Assembly (NCBI GenBank): GCA_900169235.1
Contig: FWCC01000141.1
Coordinates: forward strand, 8,284 to 72,283
Length of the DNA stretch: 64,000 nt
Direction: 5' to 3'
Source: Zarea fungicola
Lineage: Eukaryota > Ascomycota > Sordariomycetes > Hypocreales > Cordycipitaceae
In this document: one piece after another, positions 1-9,966 of the stretch
Position numbering within the stretch: position 1 is the first letter of the stretch
Layout: each line of letters starts with the position of its first letter
Program-made: the position numbers and the translations under genes
The notes under the pieces: generated by a model
Told to the model about the DNA's origin: nothing
The model's database searches: none
Seen by the model: the letters and a program-made list of their open reading frames with translations, nothing else

Positions 1-24
1 ACCTGAGTCAGCAGTCACAACACA
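1..24 (-). repeat. Copy of a dispersed 23-bp sequence
   Basis: Read on the minus strand, the first 23 bases match positions 25174-25196 of the plus strand at 22 of 23 positions. The two copies are in opposite orientation. The element probably continues beyond the left window edge, so its full extent and nature (for example a transposon end) cannot be seen. No gene is visible from here to 230. Confidence 0.5.
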
Positions 25-230
25 TATGTAATTCCGAGCAGCAAACAACAAAGCTACCAGCAGGTATTAGGTTAGTAGTAGCATATTTAGACGAAAGACC
101 TTCTCCTGCCGTTTGGTGTGATGTTGACTAAAGGTTATATACCTTTCACCAAGACCCCTGGATAGCATAATAGTTAGGATGGATTTGGATAACAATCTGA
201 CCCAAATCTAAGCCCTAAGAATTAAATGTT

Positions 231-850
231 TTATGGAAGTTCTAGTGGTGTCTCTCTTCTTGTACTTCTCCAAGCATTTGCTGATTCTATAATCTCGGGA
301 CACGCCATTGCTAACCACCCATACTTGACTAGGAAAGACGGCGTAGCCTCCCACCCCATAGGATCGCTTGAGTCGCCCCAGACCAGCGGATACGGTGCTC
401 TAGGCCTTCTCTGCTCGTCAACTTCCAACAAATCCTCACAGAAATGATCCTCGTCTAGGACCTTTGTTGTAATAGCCATGATGACTAAATCTCGTATACT
501 TGAGAATGGAATTAAGTCTAGCCACCCGCTATGGTGTATTGAGCGCTGTATCTGCGAGGGCTGCAAGTGTACCGGCGGTACGATTGGTTGATTGTCTTTA
601 TGGGGCCCGTTGAGGATAAAGGGTGACACGCCTTCATCATCGCAGAGATAGTCGGCCGACAAGCCTAGTAGTTCTGCGTTTCGAGTAAACGCGTTGAGTA
701 CGAAAGACGTATCAGGAGCTCCAATTGGCTGGGGCGTGGGGACGCCAGAGTAAAATTTTGATATGCTTGACACGCAAATTCGCGCATCATTTGCTGAGAC
801 TTGACTGATTGGAGCATCTTGTAACCTTGCGGCATTGCCAAGAAACCCAC
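231..850 (-). pseudogene. Broken DUF3425 (bZIP-associated) gene
   Basis: The minus-strand frame ending at 231 encodes a clear DUF3425 C-terminal domain. It shows LLGLSADYLCDDEGVSPF, then SGWLDLIPFSSIRD, then the closing GWEATPSFLVKYGWLAM. This domain normally follows a bZIP DNA-binding region in fungal transcription factors. The frame has no ATG; its first possible start is a GTG at 773. The preceding part of the domain (PSQLELLIRLS) continues in a different frame between about 700 and 850, so a 1-nt shift near 690-710 separates the two halves. No basic-leucine zipper is readable upstream to 1370. I therefore call it a truncated, frameshifted remnant rather than an active regulator. Confidence 0.6.
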
Positions 851-1374
851 GGCATTATTTTTGGGAAATTGTTAGTGAAACATGTAGTGGTTTGCCCCTG
901 GCAGTAGAGCTGTGCTCACTCTTGCGCTGGCCTACGAGCTATGCGGGGGCAACTTTGAGTAACTATTTGTTGCCCTAATGCAACCTGCTTATACGCCACA
1001 AGCGGATAACCATTTTGGTGCCAACTAGGCTGGTCAGGAACTAAGACGTGGATCGCGGATGTTAGGTGGGAACATACAGCCAGCAGTCTTGCGAGACAGG
1101 GTGAAGTGGTAATTCTAAAATATATTACTATTTATGGCGCTAATGCAACATGCTTACACGGTATAGAATCAGCTAAGTCATCTAGTTTTCTCCGGCATGT
1201 CGCAGGTGAACTTACGACTTCAGCGGGGAATATGGTCTCCAGCTGTCTTGCCAATTACATCATAAGCTTCATCGTAGCCATGTCGAAATGGGCTTTGGTA
1301 TAGGTATGTAATATATAAAAAGAGTCATTCTGTAAAAGAATTTTCCAATGGTCAACTTCCTTCCTTCAACAATC
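851..1374. promoter_or_regulatory. Intergenic; aldo/keto reductase upstream region
   Basis: No convincing gene. A TATA-like ATATATAAAA lies at 1311-1320, about 55 bp before the reductase ATG. Two imperfect direct repeats of about 20 bp (TAATGCAACNTGCTTANACG) occur near 977-996 and 1141-1160; their role is unknown. Confidence 0.4.
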
Positions 1375-2436
1375 ATGACGAAGCTCACAATCGCTTCCAC
1401 CGTCAAGCTCAACTCCGGCTACGAGCTGCCCAGACTTGGATTTGGAGTGAGCCCCGCCTTCATGCTAGCCAAAAGAATGATGTCTGCTAACTATTCGTAA
1501 GGTTTGCGAAATGTATGGTGATTCTATTTCAACTCCAAGCATAGAGGTTAACACGAACAGCTCCGCGAGCACAGTCCAGAAGCATTGCGAAACGGCCTTG
1601 AGATATGGCTATCGACATGTAACTTCCCCTAAACCGTCTTTAACGAGAGCGAAATGCTAATCACGATTCAGATTGACTCTGCTACGGAATACTGCAACCA
1701 AGGGCCAGCCGGACAATCCATTAAATCCGCTGGCATTCCCCGCAACGAGGTATTCTTTACCAGCAAAGTACCATTTAACCACCACGAACCTCGCCTGAGT
1801 TACGAAAATACGCATAAACTCGTTGAAATAGCCCTTAAAGACACTGAGCTTTCCTACTTGGACCTTGTTCTCATCCACACCCCATACGGTGGACCGGCTA
1901 ACCGAAAGGGCGCATGGCGTGCGCTCGTTGAGTGTGTCGAGGCTGGCAAAGTTCGCTCTATTGGCATTTCCAACTATGGCGTTCATCACCTGGACGAGTT
2001 AGAAACCCATATCAAGGAACTGGAAGCTGAGCGAGGCCATGGCCGAGGTGGCGTAATTTCTGTTGGGCAATGGGAGATACACCCCTGGCTCTGTCGCAAT
2101 GATATTGTGGAGTGGTGCCAGAAGAGAGGTATTGCGATTCAAGCCTATTGTCCGATTACCAGAGGCGCAAGATTTAACGCAAAGAATGGTGAGATTAAGG
2201 AGCCGATGCTTAAGGCGTTGTCTAGTAAGTATGGCAAGACCGAAGCACAAATCCTCCTACGATGGAGTCTGCAAAGAGGTTTCGTACCACTTGTGAAAAG
2301 TGAAAGGGAGGAGAGAATTAAGGAGAATGCAGAGATTTTTGACTTTGACATGGAAAGTGCAGAGGTAGAAGAGCTTGCAACGGATGAGTATAGTTGCGTC
2401 AGCTGGGATCCTACGACTGAACCACTGGAAAAATAA
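1375..2436 (+). CDS. Aldo/keto reductase
   Basis: NAD(P)H-dependent oxidoreductase of the AKR superfamily, expected to reduce aldehydes or ketones in the cytosol. Exons are 1375-1446, 1502-1512, 1561-1618 and 1672-2436, giving 301 residues. The N-terminus reads ELPRLGFGV, followed by GYRHIDSATEY, which carries the catalytic Asp and Tyr. The catalytic Lys is in FFTSKVP and the His in LVLIHTP. SIGISNYG and the C-terminal cofactor-binding part are intact. The second exon is only 11 nt, but it is needed to keep the family sequence GFGVCEIS in frame. The ATG at 1375 gives a normal AKR N-terminus. The substrate cannot be deduced. The convergent neighbour is a hydrolase. Confidence 0.9.
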
Positions 2437-2885
2437 GATGATGTATAATTTACCAACGTTGTAGGGTCCTTCAATGTAGAAGTTTAGTCCAATGGGGTAA
2501 TTATTCCTCAATGCGCTCCAAAGTCCTAGTTGGGTCTTGAAATAGTTTATGTATACCATTACCCTTGCATATGGAGTGATTATTTCAAGTATTATTAAAT
2601 ACTTCCTATTTGGTGATTGGTTACCCACGCGTGAATCTCTGTCTGGCGCCGTCGTTGGGGCTGCTTTACGCTGTATACTCACTACGCCCTTGGATTGATT
2701 GACTGCGAGGTAAAAAAATAAATAAATAGTCTATGTCCTAGAACTAAGGCCTGTTTTATGTTTACAACTGCTTTGCTCTGCGTGGCCATCTGCACTGGCG
2801 TTCTCTTACTGTAATTCTAAAGGCGAAATAGTGCAAATGGATAATCCGCACCCGAAGAATCAAACACACTCTAATTGGGAAGCGT
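2437..2885. other. Convergent intergenic spacer
   Basis: Spacer between the 3' ends of the reductase and the hydrolase. It is AT-rich around 2700-2730. Small open frames here look like chance readings, and I see no feature. Confidence 0.4.
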
Positions 2886-4385
2886 CTAGAAACGCACCGG
2901 CTCAATGGTCTCGCGGCGCAAAACTTCGGCATCGACAGGAAGTAGAAAACCTTGCTCCATCTGTCGCTGTAGCGCTTGTCCCGCAGCATACTGATAGTTT
3001 GCCACAGTACCGTAGAGCGATTGCAGCTTTGCAGCCTCGAATGTCCATTGGGAACCTGGCACAGGTTAGTATGTAGTTTTCATCACGGAGCTTCAGGACA
3101 GGAAAAAGAAAAGAGAAGAGAAGAGAGAATTTCCATACCCCAGTACCAATTGGGTCGGCCCTTTGGTGTCGCGGCCACGAATCGAGCCAAAGGTGCATCG
3201 CTATGCAAGGTTCGAACGCCACCTGTCGCATTGCCATGCTCATCCCTTACAATATCGTCGCTGTCGCCAATAGTTTCGAGGATCAAACTTGGTGATGGGG
3301 AGACGCTGATTTTGCGAGTCCATTTCTCCATAGATTCGAAAACCGCGTGGTAGATGAAAGAATTGGCAAACGTGCTCCATTCCGCACCGTGAAGTTCAGC
3401 AACGGACCATCTCTTCAGCTCAGCTGGAGAAGCCCATCGTGATTCACGATGCGCCATGCATGCGACCTCGTAGAGCCGGAAAGAATCGCTGTCAGGTCGA
3501 CGATGCGCGGTTCCCAGGATCTGGCCGCCAATGCCACAAGGGAGCCTGACAGTTTGAAATTCGGCTTCACCCAAAAGTTCAATAATTTTTGCCCCGGGAA
3601 CGTCAGGCAATACCTCTCCACCGGATTGGCAGGGAATGTAACCTTCAAAAGGCAGCGAACCATCTGGGAGTCGCAAATGAGACGAATGCGTAATGAAGCG
3701 TCGAGTTACACCACCCGTTTGGGAGAGCCCACTGAGGACGACTCGCTTAGCGGCGATACCCAAGTCGCCAGAGCGAAGTGCGTGCGAAGCAGCGGCCAGG
3801 ATTTCCGGAGACTGTAGCGTTGCTGGCCACCATTTTGCCTTGAAATTCATGTACGCTTCCGAAAGAGTCTCCTTTGTCACATTCTCAACGAAAGGAATAT
3901 TGGCAGCGAATTCGGCAGAGGTTGGGCCTGGAATAAAGCGAATATCCTTGTACCTCTCAGGATCCACGTTCTTGATCTTCCCAACTGCCGAGGTCGCCTG
4001 TGAGTCTACCTCGAGCCATGCATGACCTGTTCAACTCTGTAAGTACGGATTCAAGATTAAGAGGACTGAATTGTCTCAGCATACCATTGCGCATTAGCCA
4101 GCGATTTGTATGTCGCCAGATACTCGTTCCACCCCATAGATGCGATGGCTCCACAACGACGAAGCCAGTGAAGCGAGACGCATCTTCGGGGCATCGAAGC
4201 AGCAATCGAGTACAATATGGCTCTCCATATGCAACACCACTTATTAGGTACTCCCTACTAACATATCCATATTCTGGGAGCAAGTCCACATGGTACGGCT
4301 CTAGGATCACCGATTTAGAGTCGGCCGACTCTGGAAGTTGTACGATTTTCGGTGTTGCAACGACACTGGTTTTACCCACTGCCAT
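2886..4385 (-). CDS. Alpha/beta hydrolase (Abhydrolase_10-type)
   Basis: Predicted 452-residue esterase-like hydrolase. Exons on the minus strand are 4385-4085, 4026-3139 and 3055-2886. Family landmarks are the N-terminal PYCTRLLLRCP and VVVEPSHLWGG, the nucleophile elbow VLSGLSQTGG (GxSQTG with the putative catalytic Ser), and FEGYIPCQSGG. No signal peptide is evident from the chosen ATG at 4385. An upstream in-frame extension to 4496 lacks family similarity. The gene is divergent from the MFS carrier at 4759, with a 373-bp shared promoter, so the pair may act on and import the same compound. Members of this family are poorly characterised and the substrate is unknown. Confidence 0.82.
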
Positions 4386-4758
4386 CTTGAAAAAGAATCT
4401 GAAACTGAGGTAATTAATTGACAAGGACACGTCGCTGATACGGCAGATAATTCTGACTCCTTTATAGATATGAACCCTCTTGCTGCAAAATGACATGACT
4501 TACATGGCTGCTACCCGACAAGGTCACATGACCTGCCCGAGCCGACTGTATCGGTTCGATTATGTCGGTAATTTCAACGGCATTCTCCGCTCCCCAGACT
4601 CTACCCCAGTTCCAATCAAGATAAGCTTTCCTATAAAGACAACATGCATACCGATCATGGAGTCTGCTTGTCCGGTTCCCCAGATTCTCTGAACCCTTTC
4701 TACCAGTAGTTGCACAGTTTTCAATCGGCGATTCTGAAATAGCCACGCGACAGCAACA
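4386..4758. promoter_or_regulatory. Divergent promoter, hydrolase and MFS carrier
   Basis: A 373-bp spacer separates two divergent start codons (4385 minus, 4759 plus). No precise operator is recognisable. Its shortness suggests shared regulation. Confidence 0.45.
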
Positions 4759-6846
4759 ATGGCACACGTCGAGCCAACCCAGACCAACAAGAGCAACGCC
4801 ATAGACTCTGTCAATGATGACAAGCGCAACAGTCTTGAGACTGTTGATCAAATTGAAATTGGAAAGAAGGTCAATCAAGATGACGACATGAAAGTGTATG
4901 GGCATGCCGAGCACATCACTTACACGGAGGAGGAGCATAACCAGGTGCTGAGGAAGATTGACTGGATCCTCCTACCCATGCTCGCGGCCTGCTACATGTT
5001 CTCGGTAAGCACCGACGGAATTTGGAGATTGAGCGCAAATGCTAACATCAAGCTCAAGTTTCTGGACAAAACCCTTCTCAACTATGGCTCAATTTTTGGT
5101 CTCACCAAGCAGCTGCACCTCAAGGGAACCAACTACAGCTGGCTAGGAAGGTGGGTATCAGCCGGCCGTTTCGCTTGAGAGTTTTATACTAACGAAATGA
5201 TTTAGCATATTTTATATTGGTTACATGGTCGGTGTCATGATGTGGGCAAAACTTGTGCAGCGCTGGCCCCAGCATGCCGGCAAGTTCATTACCGCAGCTG
5301 TACTTGCATGGTCCACCATTATTCTTCTCACTCGTAAGATCCCATGACCTTGACTGAAGTGTATACAAGCTTAACAAATGTATAGCACTGTGCTTCAATT
5401 TCGCCGGCATCGCAGTGGCGCGCCTCTTTCTCGGCCTCGTCGAGAGCATCATCGGCCCCGTCTTCGTCATTGTCACGAGTAATTGGTGGACTCGACAGGA
5501 ACAAGCTTTCCGAACTGCCTTCTGGCTGAGTGGCACCCCCGTTGGCAATTTCATTGGAGGTCTTCTCACATACGGACTCGGAAAGGGTGAGTGTATTACG
5601 AGGGATTGAATCCATGAGTGATTAATTCATGAACAATACTGACATTGAGTATAGTCCATAGCTCCATTGCCACTTGGAAAATCTTTTACCTGTTTTTCGG
5701 TTCATTTAGTTTTGTATTTGGAATTATCCTCGTTTTCCTCATGCCCGATAACCAGACGAATGCGCGATGGCTCGACGAACGACAGAAGAAGATTGCCATT
5801 GAGCGAGTGAGACAGAATCGCACGGTCACGGCGGATGACCGATGGAAGTGGCCTCAGTTTTGGGAGGCTCTACGCGATCCCCAGACGATTTTGTTCTTTG
5901 TGACTGCAGTGTAAGTCAATTTTGCCATTAGTCTTGTCATTAGTCTTGGCCACGACTGACAACATGCACCAGCGGCAATACGATGCCTTCCACTTTTGCA
6001 AGCCAGGTATGAACTCTCCTCTGGTCGCTGATGTTATGAACTTGAATCTCACATGGCTACAGTTTTCCAGCCAGGTCGTTGCCGGGTTTGGCTTCACCCC
6101 GTTGCAGACAACGCTCGTGTCCACCTGCCCAGCCGCCACCATCCAGTTCCTGTCCTTCATCATCTTTTCTTGGCTTGCCTCCAAGTATAAAAACATCTCC
6201 CTCCTTCTCTGCATCCTCTGTTCCATCCCACCGCTCATCGGCGCGTGTCTTCTCCACGCGTTGCCAGTGCATAATCAAGCTGGAAGACTGGCAGGGTATT
6301 ATCTCACCTACACGTATGTATCCTCGTCTATATTTTTTGTTGAAAAAAAAGAGAAATAAAAACCGAAGCTAACCTATTCAGCCACTCACTGTCTTTTACA
6401 TTGAATACGGGCTTGATTGCATCCAACTACGCCGGCAACACAAAAAAGACAACCGCATCGGGATTCATTTTTGCTGGCTGGGCCGCCGGCTTGATCGCAG
6501 GACCTCGTAAGTCACAACATGCTACAACCCATGCGATTCGACACTGACAAAAGAGTTAGAATTTTTCCTCACCCGCCAGGCGCCCGTGTATGAACTAGCG
6601 TTCAGAATGCTCAGTATGTATCCGAATCACACCCCATTTAGTGGCTGTGGCTAACCATGACGGTCAGTGGGCTGCTATGCTCTGATGATTGTCATTCCCG
6701 TGATCCAGATTTCGTGGTACAGATATGAGAATTCGCGCCGTGATCGGCTTGCCCAGGGATCGATGGCCGGCGAGAGTGGTGCTGAGCCAGAGTTTACAGA
6801 CAAGTCGGACTATGAGCAGTGGGAGACGTTTAGATACATCATGTAA
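4759..6846 (+). CDS. MFS transporter, Dal5/allantoate permease type (ACS family)
   Basis: Plasma-membrane anion:cation symporter-like permease for small carboxylates or amides. I read ten exons: 4759-5004, 5053-5150, 5206-5333, 5386-5586, 5655-5910, 5973-6006, 6063-6313, 6382-6506, 6560-6613 and 6668-6846. They give 523 residues. The cytosolic N-terminus ends in RKIDWILLPML. Then come LKFLDKTLLNYGSIFGL and YSWLGSIFYIGYM, typical of the Dal5 group, followed by GLVESIIGPVFV in the first half. The remaining helices continue to SWYRYENSRRDRL at the C-terminus. Intron density is the highest in the window. The 3' end lies 58 bp from the end of the convergent regulator gene. The substrate is not predictable. 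Confidence 0.88.
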
Positions 6847-6904
6847 CTTGTGGTGTTGGGAATATCATCGTAGTTCCTTTGTAATACTATCGCAATTGCT
6901 GTTT

Positions 6905-8189
6905 CTAGATTATAAACCTGCCAGTGACGCGATCCATCATATCCCGTATGTCAGGTTGGCCTGGCTCCCGCAGCATCGCTTCCAGTAGTTGTCGAGCCTT
7001 CTTGACATAGACACCCCATTTTTCGCCTGCCTTGAGCAGCTGCAATATCCAATGTTGATGGATCGGGTCGGTTGTCATTAAGCCAACCATGAAAATGGAA
7101 GAGGGCAGGATGGAGGAGGGTGATGTGGCGCGTGATGGGTCGTTGCTAATCTTCAGCTGGCACTGCAAGACGATGGAAATTGATCGCTCCAGATTGAACG
7201 AGGGCAAGGGCTAGATTTTGTTAGTCAGTATCAGAAAGAGGCAGCAGCAGCATGATACTTGCATAGACGGAGTAGAGGTATACCAGTGCTGAGTGCAGGG
7301 CAGAAAAGACAATGTTGTATCCAAACGCTACTGAGCTGAGCACCGTTTCCTCTGCCAGGACAGCGGGTGTAGAAATGTCCATTTTCTGAGCCATTTGCTC
7401 ATTCCACTGGCTAATTTCATGTTCAATGTCGTCATAGAGGCCCTTGACCTCACTGGTACGTATGGGTGTGTCCGTGATGAATTCGCTTTCCATATGCGCA
7501 TGAAGCCTCGTGTCAAGCTCTGCTACTCTCATGCGTAGAATATCGGCGCGGAGAAGGTTGAAGAGGGCGCCTCTAGATGCGGACGCGGTAAAGTCGCGAG
7601 CGAAAAGCGATGAAAAGGCGGGAATCTCTTCTATTAAATGAACAAGCTGGCCACGGCCGATGCGATGGTATGTGGCTCTCGCATCGAGAATGGCCAGACG
7701 GACTATAATACGGCGGGTCAATGATGGCTTTGTATCGAGTGTAAACTCGTCTCTCTTGATGGAGACAATATCAGCGGCGGCCGCGATTAAGCTGAGAAAT
7801 GTGTCGACGCTGCCGGCCACCATGTGAACGGTTTTGACGCGGACAAAGAGTGCTGAGAGCAGGCCATCGACCTCGAGGGTTTCAGCACGTCGGAATGTGT
7901 CAAAGGATTCGCCAGCTAAGACAATAAAAGCTCTGGCCTGAGCTGCATATGACGGGTCCTCCATGGCAAGATGGGAGGCTGAGAATGCCAAAATGGCATG
8001 AAAGAGCGGTGGAAAGTAGAGAGACTTTGTAAAGGCAGATATGAAGAGATTATTGTCGTCCTTGGAATGATCGTCGACCTTGGCGTAGCCCTTCATGACG
8101 TCTAGGTAGTGCTGGATGAGGCGGCGGTTATTGGGATTGACGGAAGTGTGCGGGCTATGCAAATCGACCATGTCGCCGCCGCCGCCGCT

Positions 8190-8220
<31 letters not shown>

Positions 8221-8881
8221 ATGATGGGTGTCCTGCCGGATAGGGCTTCGCCTGACAAGGGCGAGGGCGCGGGCCAATCTGAAAATGGCGTGGACATGTT
8301 CAAGTCTTGGAGCATAGCAGTGTCGAGGGATGGCAGTGGCACGAAATCAAGACCTTCGCCAGCCGAATTCAAGTCAAAGCTGCCAGAAACTGAACCGAAA
8401 TCACTGTCGAGGAAGAAGCCGCTGAAGAGGTCGAGCGCTTCACCTGGTGATTGGCTAGGCGCCGAGGCTGCCAACTCGGACATGAGCGTCGGGGACACAG
8501 TGGACTCTTGCACGTCTTGCTGCTCTGCTGTCGACCGTTCTTGAGCCTCATCACGGCCATTTTCGCTTGCTTCGCCATGACGCCGGGCAATTGCGCGCCT
8601 TCTTTTAGGTGGCGGTACGTATTCTTCGCCAGCCGCTGGAGCCTGCCATCTGCATTGAAAGCCCAGTCGTCGACAATTTACACACTGTGTCTCTGGGTGG
8701 TTGCCATTGCCGACACCCTGGGGTTGTCTCTCACATCGAACCTTGCGCGTCTTGCAGGTATAGCAGCCTAATGACGATATGAGATGAGGACGAATTGTTC
8801 AGTGAGTGCGTGAGTGTCCTTACCGGCACGCGACCGTTTGCGCGGAGTTGGTGCGGCAGCGTCAGCGTCAGCGTCAGCCAT
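6905..8881 (-). CDS. Zn2Cys6 fungal transcription factor
   Basis: Nuclear regulator of 615 residues with exons 8881-8824, 8767-7284 and 7210-6905. The finger begins GCYTCKTRKVRC and has spacing C-x2-C-x6-C-x16-C-x2-C-x6-C. The 16-residue third loop is long for this class, where about 6 is common. A nuclear-localisation-like PRKRSR precedes it and PPPKRRRAIARR follows it. Residues of the middle region include an Asn-rich run (about ten Asn) followed by Gly. The C-terminal half resembles the AflR-type regulatory region. The first intron separates the basic N-terminus from the finger. The gene is convergent with the Dal5-type carrier and divergent from the second regulator, so either neighbour may be a target. 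Confidence 0.87.
8190..8220 (-). repeat. Trinucleotide repeat coding poly-Asn
   Basis: A run of about ten TTG units on the plus strand reads as AAC codons on the minus strand, inside the Zn2Cys6 regulator. It is flanked by GCC units that encode Gly. Such tracts vary in length between strains and mark a disordered linker. Confidence 0.8.
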
Positions 8882-9966
8882 CAACTGGTGCCCCGGGCTG
8901 TGTCTGTATGGAATGAAAGGCGAGCAAGTCAATATGCCCTCAGCGGTGGTGGTGAGGGAATTGGCTATATCGAGCTGAAGACGAAAGGCCGTGTGAGAGA
9001 TGTCGACGCGTGTGACCGTCTTGACCACCACCACCACCAGCAAGCCAGGCACTGCCAGCAGAACCTACAGGTGGTGGCTACAGGTGGTGCTACAGGTGGT
9101 GCTACAGGTGGCGCCTACAGGCTGCGGTTATACAGAGGCTCCAGCATCACCACAGCTGCAAAAATCAGGCACGTACCTCTCAGTCTCCCATGATGCTCAG
9201 CAAAGAGGGCAACGGTCAGGCTTACCCAGCCTAAATTAACCCTCAAAGCCGTCTCGTAAATTTTTGGAGGAACAAATAAAGATGAACATGAGGAAATTAA
9301 ATGAGCTGGGGTATTTGATGCACTTTCACACCACACTCTGTTTGAGGACAGGATGGTAATATGGCTCCCTCGGCCATAGCAGCTTGCTTGGCAGTTTATG
9401 CCGAAAAACGCCGTACAAGTGGACTCGGCCCCGCTCATCATCGCTATAGCGCCTGTGCAAATAGCGGACTAATAGCAGACTACGGGGTTGATGAGCGCCA
9501 AAATGCGGGCGTTGCATTGGAAATGGAAAGCCAGGGACTTGATAATAAGTGGCCTGTACCTAATAAGTGCGCCTGTACCAGCAATGCGGTTTTTATTAGT
9601 ACGGAGGGCAGGTACAGCGCTACTGAAAAGTTGGTGGGCATGTGCTATGCCTGTAACGGCCTGTCCGGTCGCCTGACACCTCGCCCAGCCCCAATCCGTC
9701 AATGACAGAACGGCCCCAGAACGGCCCCCAGATGGAGTAGTTGGAGAAGCCTGCAGATGGGGAAGCTGGCAGTGGCTGGTACGTACTCTCCTCGTGCCGC
9801 TTAGTACTTGGCTGTGTCGTACTGGCTAAAGGCCGATACTCTCCCCCGCCATAGCAGGCGAGCTGAGTCTTGTGGCTTGTCAGTGGAGAGCCACAGCGAC
9901 TCATGCCCCTAAAAAGTTGCACCACCACCATTGAAGTCATCAGGTACTAAATCCGTCCACTAAAGC
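8882..9966. promoter_or_regulatory. Divergent promoter between two Zn2Cys6 regulators
   Basis: A 1.1-kb spacer separates the start codons of two transcription-factor genes. It holds the 12-bp tandem repeat at 9067-9121. Open frames here lack homology and overlap one another. No other feature is recognised. Confidence 0.5.
9067..9121. repeat. 12-bp tandem repeat, about 4.5 copies
   Basis: Units of ACAGGTGGTGCT occur at 9067, 9080, 9092 and 9104, with a partial fifth at 9117; two of the units carry one extra base. The repeat lies in the divergent regulator promoter. Confidence 0.85.
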
